64,000 bases of DNA, taken from positions 3,301,001-3,365,000 of the forward strand of contig BSQZ01000036.1 in assembly GCA_033239005.1 (NCBI GenBank), written 5' to 3'. The notes beneath the pieces were generated by a model. That model saw only the letters and a program-made list of their open reading frames with translations. It was not told the DNA's origin and made no database searches. The translations under genes were made by a program, and so were the position numbers. This stretch comes from Lamellibrachia satsuma (lineage: Eukaryota > Annelida > Polychaeta > Sabellida > Siboglinidae). Below, in pieces: positions 32,965 through 44,957 of the stretch; positions within the stretch are counted from its first letter, which is position 1, and every line of letters starts with the position of its first letter.

Positions 32965-33978
32965 TGAAAAATCTGCACCGTAATTGCAGCATGGCTGAAT
33001 GCTTCCCAGAGAAGTCAGTTGGTCTTGTAGTAACAAACAGGTTTGTGCCAGGGAGTGTAATGTAAAGGGTTGGACTGGTCCCATGGACCAGATACTATCC
33101 TCCTATATCTCAATAAATACATCTCCTCTATCACAGTATTTGTTTCTAGTTTACCAATCCACTCCCCCTAGATATCTAGTCAATACAGTACCATCTGGAA
33201 TGTGTCGCCCTGCCCTACCCTCTCTGTTGCCATCCATTGGCACCATGACATTCCACCACACCCATCCATTTAGTTCCAAAGCATCCATTTATTTTACCAT
33301 TATAATTACATCAATTTTACCCACATCCTTTCAACCCCTTTGCCCTTTCGGACCCTCACTTTGCACATTAATCACCCCACTTTTTCAAGTTGCTTCCCAA
33401 TACATCCCAAACCCTATCCATCAAACCCTTACTGGTATGTCCAGAACCCTATCCATCAAAACCTTACTATGTCACAATCTAAAACCTTACTGTGTCACAA
33501 TGTATTCTCATCCCACAAAGTGCTTCTGAAGTGGTGTCCTCAGGTGTCCTTGTTTGAAATGTTGTTCCCTGTTAAAACCTGAACTGGGATATGTTTATAG
33601 ACAGTGACAGACATGGGTAATATTATAAACAATCTGACATTTCTACATTTTCAGGATTATCACATGATACCTGTCTCTAGAGAACAATATTAGGATTTGT
33701 AAAATAACCCTGTTGTAGACATGTGTCCATTGTGTAGAGTGTGTAACAGAGGTGTAACACTCAAAACGTATCCATTACCAAGAACTGTTCTTGCTGCTAG
33801 ATGTTCCTGGTAATCAAACGAATATACAATATAAGGAGAAAACGTTCACTGTATATCTTTCCAAACAGTAAGACCCAATTTAGAATACTGTATAATAGTA
33901 ACGGTTATGAAAATGATATAATATATAGTTCTTAAAATCGATAATGTATGGTTTTCAAACCACTAGGCTATCATCTAA
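32961..33978. other. No gene recognised; 176-codon open frame not supported
   Basis: The open frame 32999-33529 is rich in Ser, Pro and Thr through cat/ccc-rich DNA, includes the short tandem pieces ctatccatcaaa and ccttactgtgtcacaat, and shows no domain. I regard it as chance. Confidence 0.5.
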
Positions 33979-34160
33979 AATGCCGTGATGAACAATAGCA
34001 AACTTGAATATGTAGAAAATTACAAACATTTAGGTGTAACTATTTATAATGATCTGACGGATGACAAAGATATGTTAAAATATAACGTACCTTTTATGCC
34101 AGGTCTAATAGTATCATTAAAAATGTTCACAACTGGATATTATGAAAAGACTAAAACGAT
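33979..34160 (+). pseudogene. Non-LTR retrotransposon reverse transcriptase fragment
   Basis: The frame reads KLEYVENYKHLGVTIYNDLT, then DDKDMLKY and further on SLKMF. This matches the L-E-Y-V-x-x-F/Y-K-Y/H-L-G-V-x-I region downstream of the catalytic core of L2/CR1-type reverse transcriptases. The catalytic part is absent. Confidence 0.8.
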
Positions 34161-34199
34161 GGTTTTCAAATATTTAATGCTCATGGAGATATAACAGAA

Positions 34200-35490
34200 A
34201 TACTTCCCTCAAACTTTCAACCCTTTAAATCCTATGAAATTTTTCAATATATATGTTGAAATCATACAGAAATGGTTTATTTTGTGGAACATGGGTGAGG
34301 TTGGTTTTTCAGCTATAACTTTTTTGACTGAAAACATACAAGTTACATTTATTTCAAGGTACATTGAATTCCCTACAAGAGAGCACATTATAAGTCTATG
34401 TGTAATGCATATTTATTGTCAATGGATGAGTCGGCAGGAACGATGTACTCTTTACTGCTCGATGACAAATGGAATCAGAAAAAAATCACTAACAGTTACT
34501 ATAAATATTTTAATAAATTAGCTCAAGAAACAGTATTTAACTATTACCAACTAGTCTAAAATGTGAAGTATTTCATTCCCACTGTATCTGTGTTTACACG
34601 TTGATGCCATTACATGAGAATCTATAAAACAAAGAGTTGGCTTGAATTGCAAAATACTGCGAACCAGTCAAAAACGGCATCAATCTATCATCAATCATGT
34701 TTGTTTCACCACCTTCCAAAAGAACGTGCCACTGATATGATCATTCAAAGTCATTGGATTGGGTGCCAAAAGCTGAGTCAGCATTTACACGTTCAGCCAT
34801 TAATGGCCCACCTTAGTATCTAAAGGGTTATGGAAGAAAGCATAACTAGAGGCTCAAATAGCAGTAGTAAAGGGAAAGCACTGATTGGATATACAAAAAC
34901 CAGTTATTCACCCAAATGTAATAAATTGCAATCAGACTCCATAAAATCTAGCAGTGAAAAAACTCTTAAAATAAAAGTCTGCACATAGATAAAAACATTG
35001 TAGGACTGTCAATGCGCAGGTGGTTTCTTTATGCACGGGCCATCTGGAGCTTGTTACTTTAGAGGGCAGTTTTGTTAAATCTTTAAAAGAAATCCTATAA
35101 AACTTATAAAAAAGACAAGATCAAATTTCACAACCATTCGATCAGTGGCCCACTAGAAATGAATATCTTGGATGTAGACAACTGAAACCTTTACAAAAAA
35201 TGTCATTGGCTGATGTGACAAATCGGACAATGTTCAATTCCACATTTTTTTTGGCAGATAGGGGGACAATAAAACAAAATTATAATACTAATTATTATTC
35301 TTTATTTCCTTTGTAATCAAAAGATTAAATAAAAGAACAATAGGTACAATATGTGTGTGTGCTAAAATTATGTGCGTATATTTTAGGTAAGAACTTACTC
35401 TAAATAAATGAAAAGTCAACGTATATAAAATAAAAGGATTACTAGAACAAAGGTACACATTAAGACATTTATTACAATGTATGATGACTG
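34200..35490. other. No gene recognised
   Basis: AT-rich; part may be further retrotransposon debris after the fragment at 33979, but no motif could be confirmed. Confidence 0.5.
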
Positions 35491-35492
35491 AA

Positions 35493-35775
35493 TACTGTAT
35501 TCAACCTATTAAGCATACATGCCCTAATTAGCATACACCTCTTTTTTAATCAGCATGATCCTTAATTACTGTAATATGACTCGTATGGAAAACCTTACTG
35601 TGCCTCCATCTGGTGTTAAACATTTGGCACCACTTTTCAGTTGTTCTACACTAGTCACCAAATGACACCACTAGTGTTAAACAGCTGCCTTATTGTCTAA
35701 AGAAAAAAAATGTTGTGTACATTTATAAGAACAAATTCGTTTAACTTTTGTATGGCCCAATTTTTTTCAATAGTG
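35493..35775 (+). mobile_element. MITE with TACTGTATTCAACC end, right end lost
   Basis: Starts TACTGTATTCAACCTATTAA, carries the ccatctggtgttaaacattt and caccaaatgacaccactagt blocks, and ends in tatggcccaattttttt, where the next element begins. Confidence 0.85.
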
Positions 35776-35809
35776 ATTTGTGATATGAGATATATTGTTC
35801 ATGGCTTCA

Positions 35810-35973
35810 AGATTCCAATAGAAAGTAATAATTTACACTTAATTTGGAGCAAAAATTGAAATGAATGCGAAGTTTCGACCCGTCTCGTGAACAAGGTCCA
35901 TAGTAGACGGGTCGAAACATCGCATTCGTTTAAATTTTTGCTCCAAAGTGTAAATTATTGCTTTCTAATATCT
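35810..35973. mobile_element. Hairpin element, arms about 65-75 bp
   Basis: The left arm (gaaagtaataatttacactt ... gtttcgacccgtct) is answered by the right arm (agacgggtcgaaac ... aagtgtaaattattgctttc) around a loop of about 20 nt (cgtgaacaaggtccatagt). Likely a foldback MITE. Confidence 0.85.
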
Positions 35974-37415
35974 TTATGAGCGCACACGTGAATAACCACT
36001 ATTGGTTGAACAAGCACCAGTGGATAAAAGAATTCCTTACTCTGTTTCTTGACATCAGTGTTACAGGCTCTCATGGAATACCTTTTTAATTTGTCAGTTG
36101 TTGCTGCTCGTATGTATCTGACAGATCACAAGTAAAAAAATCTCCAAATTCCCAGTGGCTGATGGTAAAATCCATTACCCAAGTGGTGTGCTGAGTAATG
36201 ATCATCTACTGAGATGGCGCCACTGTTATTAGCTGGGCGATTTTTGATTCCCTTGGAATAATTATGGGAATACTGTTTGGGAATAACTGCATTAGGGTCT
36301 ATGTCTGTATATAACACACTCAGGGAATATATGAATATATCACAATGTTAGTTCAGTGCAGGTAAATCACATTAACCAAAGGTTAAACATAAATATCCAT
36401 ATTTGAGATGGTCCACATTTTCTACACCAGGAGCATTACATGACTCAAACCTAGACCTGCCTTAATGCACTCTATATTTGATTACCAGTGTGCCTTAATA
36501 TGAACCCCCAGCCCTGTTTTGGCTATCATCACTCTAGGCCAGTGCCAAGAATGTCAATGATGGATTAACCTTCTATCAAACACTTCAGTTGAAATAAAGG
36601 GACAGGGAAAGGCTCAGTGGGTGGAGGGAAATGAGGCAAATTAACAGGGACAGGGATGAGACAAGTGTTTATTTCCCTGATGGGGAACATAAAACATGGC
36701 ATGTGGCAGGGTAAGGGTGAGCTTTGTTGGGGTGGGGGGTGTGTTAGAAATGAACAAATAATATCAGATGTGAACAATCAAAAGAAAGAAATTAAAAAAA
36801 ACCTTCTTTAAATGGATTCCTTTATATAGGAAAACATTCTGGAGGGAATAAGACAGAGAGGAAAACATGTTTGATTGACAATTATTTTGAATGAATAAAA
36901 GAATGAATAAAAAATAAATAAATAAAAACTAATAAAAAACATTTTGTTTGGAAATCGAGAGGATGTCTGAAAAATGAGCGATAAGCAGTAGATCCCCCAC
37001 TGTACTGTATAAACGCCTCTTTCAATCTGGCCATTTCATGTGCATCTTCTCCTTGCTGCTGATTCAGGCTGTACTTTGTATACATCCCAGGCTTCTGATG
37101 TTGCTAAAACTGATGCCACTAAATGTCTTTGATGGGTGTCTGGTGTCTTGCCCTCATCTGACTTCTGGATGTTTCCCATGGGATGGATGACAGCTCCCAG
37201 GACTCTCCCGAGTGCCTGGGTGCATCAAAGCAGCTTAGTTGACACTCTTCCATGGCACTGTACTTATTTTGTCAATAGTTTTCTGCGCAGGTAGTTTTAC
37301 TAGGAATTCTATGTTTTTCTTTTTCCTCGTTTCCTTTTTAACACCTGCTGCTTGAAAACTGCTCAATGATTTTGTTGTTCTTCATCAAATCATGTCTCTC
37401 CAAAACCATGCACAC
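35974..37415. other. No gene recognised
   Basis: No splice-supported frame. Contains a purine-rich stretch (36595-36780) and aataaataaataaa (36890-36925). Confidence 0.5.
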
Positions 37416-37419
37416 CCGA

Positions 37420-37447
37420 TTGTTGTTGTTGTTGTTGTTGTTGTTGT
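37420..37447. repeat. (TTG)n microsatellite
   Basis: Nine ttg units. Confidence 0.95.
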
Positions 37448-37619
37448 GATATTATAATCCCTCCAGACGCAGAGACAGCATTCTCTCCTCGAACTTGCCG
37501 TATGCTGTATTGAATGAACGATACCATGCAGGTTGATCATGATCTAGAGACTGCAGCGTAGCACACATTGACAGATGTGAGATTCCCGCAAAGTGCATAG
37601 AGTCCTTATTTCACACTCG

Positions 37620-37830
37620 TTTTTTTCCCATTTGGTGTAGAGGATAGAACACCTTTACTGCCTGCCTCCGGACCCAGCTGGCAGGATCAGGTTTTGTCCT
37701 CGTACCAAACATAACCTTGGAGGAAGTGAAATATTGACACTAACAAGATTTAAGAAGACCGCCATTGAAGGCAAAAGGCCCAGATGGCAAGTGAACAAGG
37801 AAGCCTTTGGCTTATCGAGAGTCCAACAAT
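37620..37830 (+). mobile_element. Possible tRNA-derived SINE
   Basis: gtgtagaggatagaacacc looks like an A-box region, followed by a trailing portion similar in length to the SINE body. The B box is poor, so this is tentative. Confidence 0.3.
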
Positions 37831-38460
37831 TGTTCCTCTATGTATAAATAACCCTTATGAGATATTTCTCAATTTTTTATATACATATTCATATTTTGAA
37901 CATATTTTATTACATATTCACACTGCCTGCATTTACAGAATCTGTAGATAATTTGTATGAGTATGAGTACTTCCTGATACTGTATTCTGTTAGACAAAAG
38001 CACAAAACTGCTCCAAACTTATGAATCGCTGCTATAGCCCAGTTCAGCTGAGGGGATAACATTTTCTAGTTTCTAACCCCTTGGTTTGAATGTATAATTC
38101 TAATCTAGCAATCCAGAATTCTGTCCCAAATGATGCAACTGCATGAGTTTCTGCTGTTGATGAAAGCAATTTCTGGTACGCATCCATCTTCAGGAATTCC
38201 AAACAAGCTGACTGTTTGTCCATAGAGAAACATGTGGTGGTCTGACTTATCCTACATTCTTACATATGTTTACATTTCTACAGCTGCTACTTTGCAATGA
38301 TGTGAAATTCAAGGTCAGACCCCAAGTTGACTGAGGTCAACTATAAATGCAGCAGACACTGCATAATTTGTTCTGTCAACTGTGTAATGTACTAAGGAAA
38401 GAAACAGAAAGATGAACAAACATTGTATATTAATATAAATAAATTCCACCATCTATTCCA
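37831..38460. other. No gene recognised
   Basis: Nothing supportable was seen on either strand. Confidence 0.5.
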
Positions 38461-38464
38461 TCTA

Positions 38465-38610
38465 TTGCCAGGTACTCGTTTATACAGCTAACTGATCGAA
38501 ATTGTTCAAGTCTGCAGTTTGCAGTTACCGGTCAACTCAAACCCTGGTACTCTCAATGACAGTGCAGCCATCAAACCACTGAGCGACACACATAGCATAC
38601 TGCACAATTC
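38465..38610 (-). mobile_element. tRNA-derived SINE, minus orientation
   Basis: On the minus strand, a tRNA-like head (cgctcagtggtttgatggct ... gtttgagttgacc) is followed by the tail tgtataaacgagtacctggc, shared with the copies at 40395 and 56950. Confidence 0.65.
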
Positions 38611-39087
38611 ACACACACACATACAGGTGTCATAAGTCAAGTCTAATCCTGAGAAGACATTATTAACACCTCCACTTTTGACAGCTCCCATTAATAGTAT
38701 CACTGCCTGCCTTGGTGTGAGATTCCTCCCAGGGAAACCTCCAACCTGACACTACAATTTGACCACCAAGTAGATTCCCCTGTCAGCTGGGATGATGGAC
38801 TTTCTTGTTTGGCCTCTGTGTCTAGGAACACATCACTCAGCCATTGACCACATGAATGGCCATCACTGACATGTACATCACTGGATGACTGACCGGGCTC
38901 TTTGACCCAGCGGTCAGAGGGGCCTTGTTTACTGACCACAAATGGCCACTGCCAGTGAAGTCTGTGGATAAACCTTTCAGGGCTGTTCAGATGTTAAATT
39001 AATTACATAAACATTGTCAGTTTATAATTTATGTGTTGCTGGACAACAGGTAAGTATACCCAGGGGCATAAGAAATGTAGGTGTACT

Positions 39088-39319
39088 GCCATCCTTGTAG
39101 GGTTTATAGTTTATACATACCTTGCAACTATTGGATCAGATCAACTGAAGCAGGCAAAATTTATACAGTTGGCTACAGATCATTACTGTTTTTCCCCATA
39201 GAAACCAGTGGGGAAAAACAGTAATGATCTGTAGCCAACTGTATAAATTTTGCCTGCTTCAGTTGATCTGATCCAATAGTTGCAAGGTATGTATAAACTA
39301 TAAACCCTGCAAGGATGGC
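39088..39319. repeat. Near-perfect inverted repeat, 111-bp arms, 10-nt loop
   Basis: The left arm 39088-39198 and right arm 39209-39319 are reverse complements with a single mismatch seen (cttgtagg versus cctgcaag). The loop is tagaaaccag, centre 39203.5. It abuts a 24-bp minisatellite. No coding function is evident. Confidence 0.97.
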
Positions 39320-39545
39320 AATACCAGGAATCCTTATGTCACTGACACCAGGGATCCTTCCACTATTGACACCAGGGATCCTTCCGTCACTGACACCAGG
39401 GATCCTTCCATCACTGACACCAGGGATCCTTCCATCACTGACACCAGGGATCCTTCCATCACTGACACCAGGGATCCTTCCATCACTGACACCTGGGATC
39501 CTTCTATCACTGACACCAGGGATCCTTCCGTCACTGACACGGGCA
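39320..39545. repeat. Minisatellite, 24-bp unit, about 9 copies
   Basis: Unit accagggatccttccatcac + tgac. The length is a multiple of three, so three long open frames exist over it on the two strands; none is a gene. Confidence 0.97.
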
Positions 39546-39689
39546 TAGGCTGCCAACCAGCAACTGGATATTTAAACCTCTGTAATTGTGCACTTTTCCC
39601 ATTTCATAAACTGTTTCTCCACAGTGAACCTGGAAGAAAATAATGATCTTTCCCTAGTAGCCCTTTCCTCAGTCCCTGTACCTGTCCAC

Positions 39690-40140
39690 ATCAGTTCTTA
39701 CTACCGACCCTTCTTCCCACCGACCCTTCTTCCCACTGACCCTTCTTCCCACTGACCCTTCTTCTAACTGACCCTTCTTCCCACTGAAACTTCTTCCAAC
39801 TGACCCTTCTTCCCAATGACCCTTCTTCCCACTGAAACTTCTTCCAACTGACCCTTCTTCCCACTGACCCTTCTTCCCACTGAAACTTCTTCCAACTGAC
39901 CCTTCTTCTCACTGACCCTTCTTCCCACTGACCCTTCTTCCAACTGACCCTTCTTCCAACTGACCCTTCTTCCCACTGACCCTTCTTCCCACTGACCCTT
40001 CTTCCAACTGACCCTTCTTCCAACTGACCCTTCTTCCCACTGATCCTTCTTCCAACTGACCCTTCTTCCCACTGACGCTTCTTCCAACTGACCCTTCTTC
40101 CAACTGACCCTTCTTCCAACTGATCCTTCTTCCACTGACC
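39690..40140. repeat. Minisatellite, 16-bp unit, about 27 copies
   Basis: Unit acccttcttcccactg with c/a variants arranged in a higher-order pattern. The minus-strand frames (up to 162 codons, G-R-R-V-S-W-K-K type) come from the repeat. Confidence 0.97.
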
Positions 40141-40394
40141 CTCAAGCATCAGTCCTAAATGTATTTGTTCGATGAACATTCTCGAGCACAGTTTCTGATT
40201 TGACTATAGTGTTCATCAATCACCAAATGATCACAGGAAATTAACAATCCATAAATTATTTGCATACTTCACTCTTCCACCCCAGCCTCCTCCACACCAA
40301 CCCCCTCCTCCCCAGCCCCCTCAATCCAGCCCCCTCCTCCCTCCCATTCATTGAAACACTAACTCAACACAGATATGGGTAAAAGGTCAACACA

Positions 40395-40675
40395 AAAGGT
40401 AAAGGTAAGTTGCACTGTTTTACACTTGGCAGACTGCCGGGTAGTTCATTCCAATACCAACTCGACTTCCCTGAGAAGCATTCAGCCAGGCTGCAATTAC
40501 TGAACAAAGACTATTTGTTCGCATATCCACCACTGTCTATAGTCAGGTACTCATTTATACAGCCGAGTGAACTGAGGCAACATGGAGTGTACAAAACTTC
40601 CCAAACTCTGAAATGGTGGCAAGAGGATTCATACCTCAGTCCTCTCGACTGAGAGTCTGACATTCCAACCACCAT
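40395..40675 (-). mobile_element. tRNA-derived SINE, minus orientation, near full length
   Basis: On the minus strand: ggtggttggaatgtcagact, gtcgagaggactgaggtatg, B-box-like ggtatgaatcc, ccaccatttcagagtttggg, and a tail with ctgtataaatgagtacctga. Related to 38465-38610 and 56950-57270. Confidence 0.8.
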
Positions 40676-40779
40676 GTTACTGCACCCCACACTTGATAAT
40701 ATCAATATCCTAGAACAAAATCATGACCTATCACCAGCTATGTACCTATATAAAGCTACATGGGAACTACACACACTAG

Positions 40780-40865
40780 TTGTGGGGCGCGGTAGTGTAG
40801 CAGTTAGAACGTCAGCCTCTCAATCGAGAGAACCCAAGTTCAAATTCTCTTGCCACCATTTCGCT
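40780..40865 (+). mobile_element. tRNA-derived SINE head
   Basis: gtagtgtagcagttagaacg (A box region), ctctcaatcgagag, and aagttcaaattctcttgcc (B box region). Only the head is present. It lies head to head with the minus copy ending at 40675. Confidence 0.7.
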
Positions 40866-41017
40866 ATTCAATTTGATTTTTTGCTCATCTCATTCCATGC
40901 TCATTTAACGAAAAATTTAACCTTGAAATTAACGAAAAATTTAACCTTGAAAAAAATTGGACCACGAAAAAATGTCAAGGAATCTATTGTTACAAGCGTA
41001 CACCAAAGTTTGTTTCT

Positions 41018-41212
41018 CTAGACAATAAGGTAACTGCTTAACACTAGTGGTGTCATTTGGTAACTAGTGTAGAACAACTGAAAAGTAGTGCCAACTGTTT
41101 AACACCAGATGGCGACACTTTTCAGTTGTTCCACACTAGTCAAATCACAATAATTATGGATCGTGCTGATTAAAAATGGGTGTACACTAATTAGGGCATG
41201 TATGTTTTAGAC
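41018..41212 (-). mobile_element. MITE of the TACTGTATTCAACC family, partial
   Basis: Reverse orientation: gacaataaggtaactg, cactagtggtgtcatttggt, caccagatggcgacactttt, then attagggcatgtatg. The termini are eroded. Confidence 0.8.
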
Positions 41213-41960
41213 AAACTATTAAATTATTTCTGATAAACGCCAACATTTCTGAATTGGTGAAATTCATTCCAATATCACGTACAAGTTTCCATCTACATCC
41301 TGAAGATGAAACACAGAAGTGGTTTTTTTCTAAAAAAAATGGATTTATCTCATTTTGCCCTGAAACCTTTTGTACGTTAATCAAACTTAACGGAAGTAGT
41401 AGAACTAAAGGGTATAAACTTGATAAAATAGTATAAAAAGATAATCCTCACAGTAAACCAGTTCATTGCCAATTGCACAATACAGCTGTATCATGCAGAA
41501 AAGATGTCTTTTTACACATTTTACACATAAATACCGTTAAGGAACAGAAATATAATCTGCAGATGTAAATTATCAGTCATAAGCCCCTGTCTGGTTAGCA
41601 TAATGTTGCTATAGCAAGGACATCCAGTTGAATCTATTGCACTATGCAACTAATCTCTGAGCCATCAAGTACCTTAGTAGTCAAACTCATCTTCTGGAAA
41701 AAGTAAAAAATATCCCTGCAGCCAAAAAGCCACTGGTGTGAAACTGACACTTTGGAAATGACACCAGCAGCTGTAGAATGCTGAAAATTTACCTAAATCC
41801 AACATGCAATTGGAAATAAAAGTATGGTTAAACCTGAGCATTTTTTATTTCTGATCTAGCCCAACCCAACGATAATACGTGATGTGACCACAAATAAATT
41901 TAACAGCTTAATTTTATTCTATACATAATATATGTAAACATCTGTGTTTTATCTCAGTTT
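41213..41960. other. No gene recognised
   Basis: No conserved motif. The overlapping frames at 41187-41436 on opposite strands lack support. Confidence 0.5.
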
Positions 41961-41964
41961 ATCT

Positions 41965-42735
41965 CAGTGTGTGTGCGTGCGTGCGTGCGTGCGTGCGTGT
42001 GTGTGTGCATGCTGCTCCAGGAACTGTTAGTGAAACGATCCCCACCAGCTCAGGAGCTGTTAGTGAAATGATCCCAGCCAACTCCAGGAGCTGTTAGTGA
42101 AATGATCACCACCAGCTCCAGGAGCTCTTAATGAAATGTTCCCCACCAGATCAGGAGCTGTTATTGAAATGTTCCCAACCAGATCAGGAGCTGTTAGTGA
42201 AATGATGCCGGCCAACTCCAGGAGCTGTTAGTGAAATGATCCCCATCAGCTCCAGGAGCTCTTAGTGAAATGATACCTACTAGCTGCAGGAGCTATTAAT
42301 GAAATGATCCCACCAGCTCCGGGAGCCATTAGTGAAATGATCCCCACCAGCTCCAGGAGCTGTTAGTAAAATGATCCCCACCAGCTCAGGAGATGTTAGT
42401 GAAATGATCTCTGGCAGCTCTGGTGGCTGTTAGTGAAACGATCCCCACCAGCTCCAGGAGCTGTCTGTTAAAAGATCAACACCAGCTCTGGGAGCTGTTA
42501 GCAAAATGATCCACGCCAGCTCTGGGAGCTGTTAGTGAAATGATCCCTGCCAACTCGGGAAATTGTTAGTGAAATGATCCCCGCCAACTCCAGGAGCTGT
42601 TAGTAAAATGATCACAGCAGCCCTGGGAGCTGTTAGTGAAATGATCCTTGCCAACTCCGGGAGCTGTTAGTAAAATGATCACAGCAGCCCTCGGAGCTGT
42701 TAGTGAAATGATCCCTGCCAACTCCGGGAGCTGTT
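41965..42735. repeat. (GTGC)n tract followed by a 34-bp minisatellite, about 21 copies
   Basis: gtgcgtgcgtgcgtgc at 41970-42000 leads into a 34-bp unit (gagctgttagtgaaatgatc + cccaccagctccag) with considerable divergence among copies. The sequence ends abruptly at 42735. Confidence 0.95.
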
Positions 42736-44290
42736 AAAAAATTTCTTCTCATTCAGCTCACGTTCCGCTGTCAAAGAAAATGCCTAAGTCCTCCTAAAAA
42801 GAACTGACGTTTGACAGAAGGTCACACACCTGTGCTGTCAACGGAAAAATACAATTTCACCGGTGCTGTCATCAGTGTTATCTATTTCCAGCTCTCAGGC
42901 TTTATTTTTATTTTTATTTTATTCTGCATTTTCAGTGGTTTTATTATTGCAACAATAGACTGTTAGATCCAGTGCAGTATTCTGTTCTCGTTTTTATCAG
43001 AAAACTATCAACATTAGGCACTATACAATATGTCGAAGTCTTTACAGTCTGTTAATGCTATTATGCAGGATTCTCAAGGTCTCAGTACAGGTAAAACATC
43101 ACAGGAGCTGTGAGTGATGGAACCACTCACCTGTGACAACAGGTGGGGGGTCATCTCAAAATTATTAAAAAAAATGTAATTTGTTTTGTTTTCGAAACAA
43201 CATTCAGTCAAGTTAGCAAAAATAAATGCTAGATTTTAATGGTAACAAACAACCATAAAACAGATGCAGTAGCAGAAAAAAACATCTTAAACAATTTTGA
43301 TATTCCATAAAGTTAATATATTTTCAGTTCCTGAATAAAATTTTTTTGGTTGACTCTTTTAGAATCAATTCATGAAAAATAAAATCATACTATGATATGC
43401 TTGTTCATTTGTGCAAATGCGCTATTTAATTTAATGAAGTAGGCCCTCTTTTGTTAAACCAACATATCACTTAAACTATTTACACACTACATATTTGAAC
43501 ATCAGCAAACCTGATTTGTAATGGGCTAAATCAGCCGGGGAGGGGGATTTTAGTGTGATGAGATCATTAGTATGTAGGTGAAGCACACTTTACCCGTTCC
43601 CCCATATAGAGGTTCCTATTCCCCATAAACTATACAAGAATAACATCTACATCAACTCGACTACTACTTAAAATTCACTAGGATGCCCCTAATTGGAAGG
43701 TGTCTCCAACATCATTTCTCTTCTAAACATACTTACGCAAATTGCAAAATAACGGTGCTACAAATCAAACACATGTAAACGAGATGGGGCAATTCTACTA
43801 GTGAGTCACCCTGACTTCTTTGATGTTGCACACCGGTGAAACACACATTCTTTTTTGTTGCACACACAAAACAGAGTGGCCTGTATTGGAAGCCCACAAG
43901 AGTGATGCGAATTCACACATGCTCTCCCCCTTTTTACATGCACCCTGGGGCGCCACCGACAAGCAACCCAGAAGCTCGAAGTCGTACATCCAAACACAAG
44001 TGCTTTATAACCAACCAGTCATCGACCAACAGAAATTGAAGCAACAAAAAACCTACTGGCTGAAATAACTATTAAAAAGTGATACATTGCAAAAATGGCA
44101 CAACACCGCATCTGATACCAGCCGAATGAAACTGAACAGACAGTTATGTTTTCCATGACAGTAGATTTGTGGGTGTAAGTTTTTTATTTTGTAAAATTGG
44201 GGGATTAAAAATTAAGTGCATAAGCACTGCATGATTATTTGTGCCCTAAAATATTTTACTACTAATAATATAATAATTATAATACAATAA
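42736..44290. other. No gene recognised
   Basis: Includes a stretch at 43798-43997 with overlapping frames on both strands, one cysteine-rich on the minus strand. I see no splice sites or domain to support either. Confidence 0.5.
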
Positions 44291-44410
44291 TAATAACTAT
44301 TTATTTAGCACCCAAACCAATTGAGACTGTTCTCAGGCACTTTACTACAAACAGCAAATTAACAAAGGGATCATTGGCTTCATTTGAAAGAAAGAAATCA
44401 CACGTTCGAG

Positions 44411-44957
44411 CACGACCTATTAATCGTACATGCCCTAATTAGCATACACTCCCTTTTTTAATTAGCAGGATCCATAATGATTGTAATTTTACTAATGTGG
44501 AACAAACAACTAAAAAGCGTTGCCATCTGGTGTTAAACAGTTCGCACCACATTTCAGTTGTTCTACACTACTCACCAAATTACACCACTAATGTTAAACA
44601 GTTACCTTATTGTCTAGATGTTGGAAATATACATGTGTAAATGGGTTTCAGTTATTTGTTATTTACTAACAATATACTATAAATTTATGTTTATTATTAA
44701 TATGTACGTTACTTTGATACAGGGAGAAAGTGATTAATAATTAATGCACCTCTTCTTTCTCCCTTTCCATTTGAATTACAGACATTTGATGAGTATGTGT
44801 ATATGTTGCAAACTTCTATTTTCATTTGTAAATAAAGAACTGATTTGATTTTGATTTGATGTTTTGGCATACACCTATAAGAAAAGATTCCCTGACATTT
44901 TTCCATGGCCTAATTTTTTTAATGCATGTCTGTATGCTTATTAGGTTGAATACAGTA
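44411..44957 (+). mobile_element. MITE of the TACTGTATTCAACC family, split by an insertion
   Basis: Begins gacctattaatcgtacatgc and ends TTATTAGGTTGAATACAGTA, the clearest right terminus of the family. About 260 bp (44620-44880) is foreign and ends in aactgatttgattttgattt, like the tail of an L2/CR1-type retrotransposon. Confidence 0.8.

Noticed and set aside
32999..33529. 176-codon open frame
   Set aside because: No domain, low complexity with small internal repeats, and no splice or start context; probably chance.
39691..40179. 162-codon Gly/Arg/Lys-rich minus-strand protein
   Set aside because: A 16-bp minisatellite; all three minus frames are open in the same way.
43798..43997. Cysteine-containing minus-strand frame as a further secreted peptide exon
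   Set aside because: No signal peptide, no 3-6-n-6-3 spacing and no splice sites; overlapping frames on both strands suggest chance.
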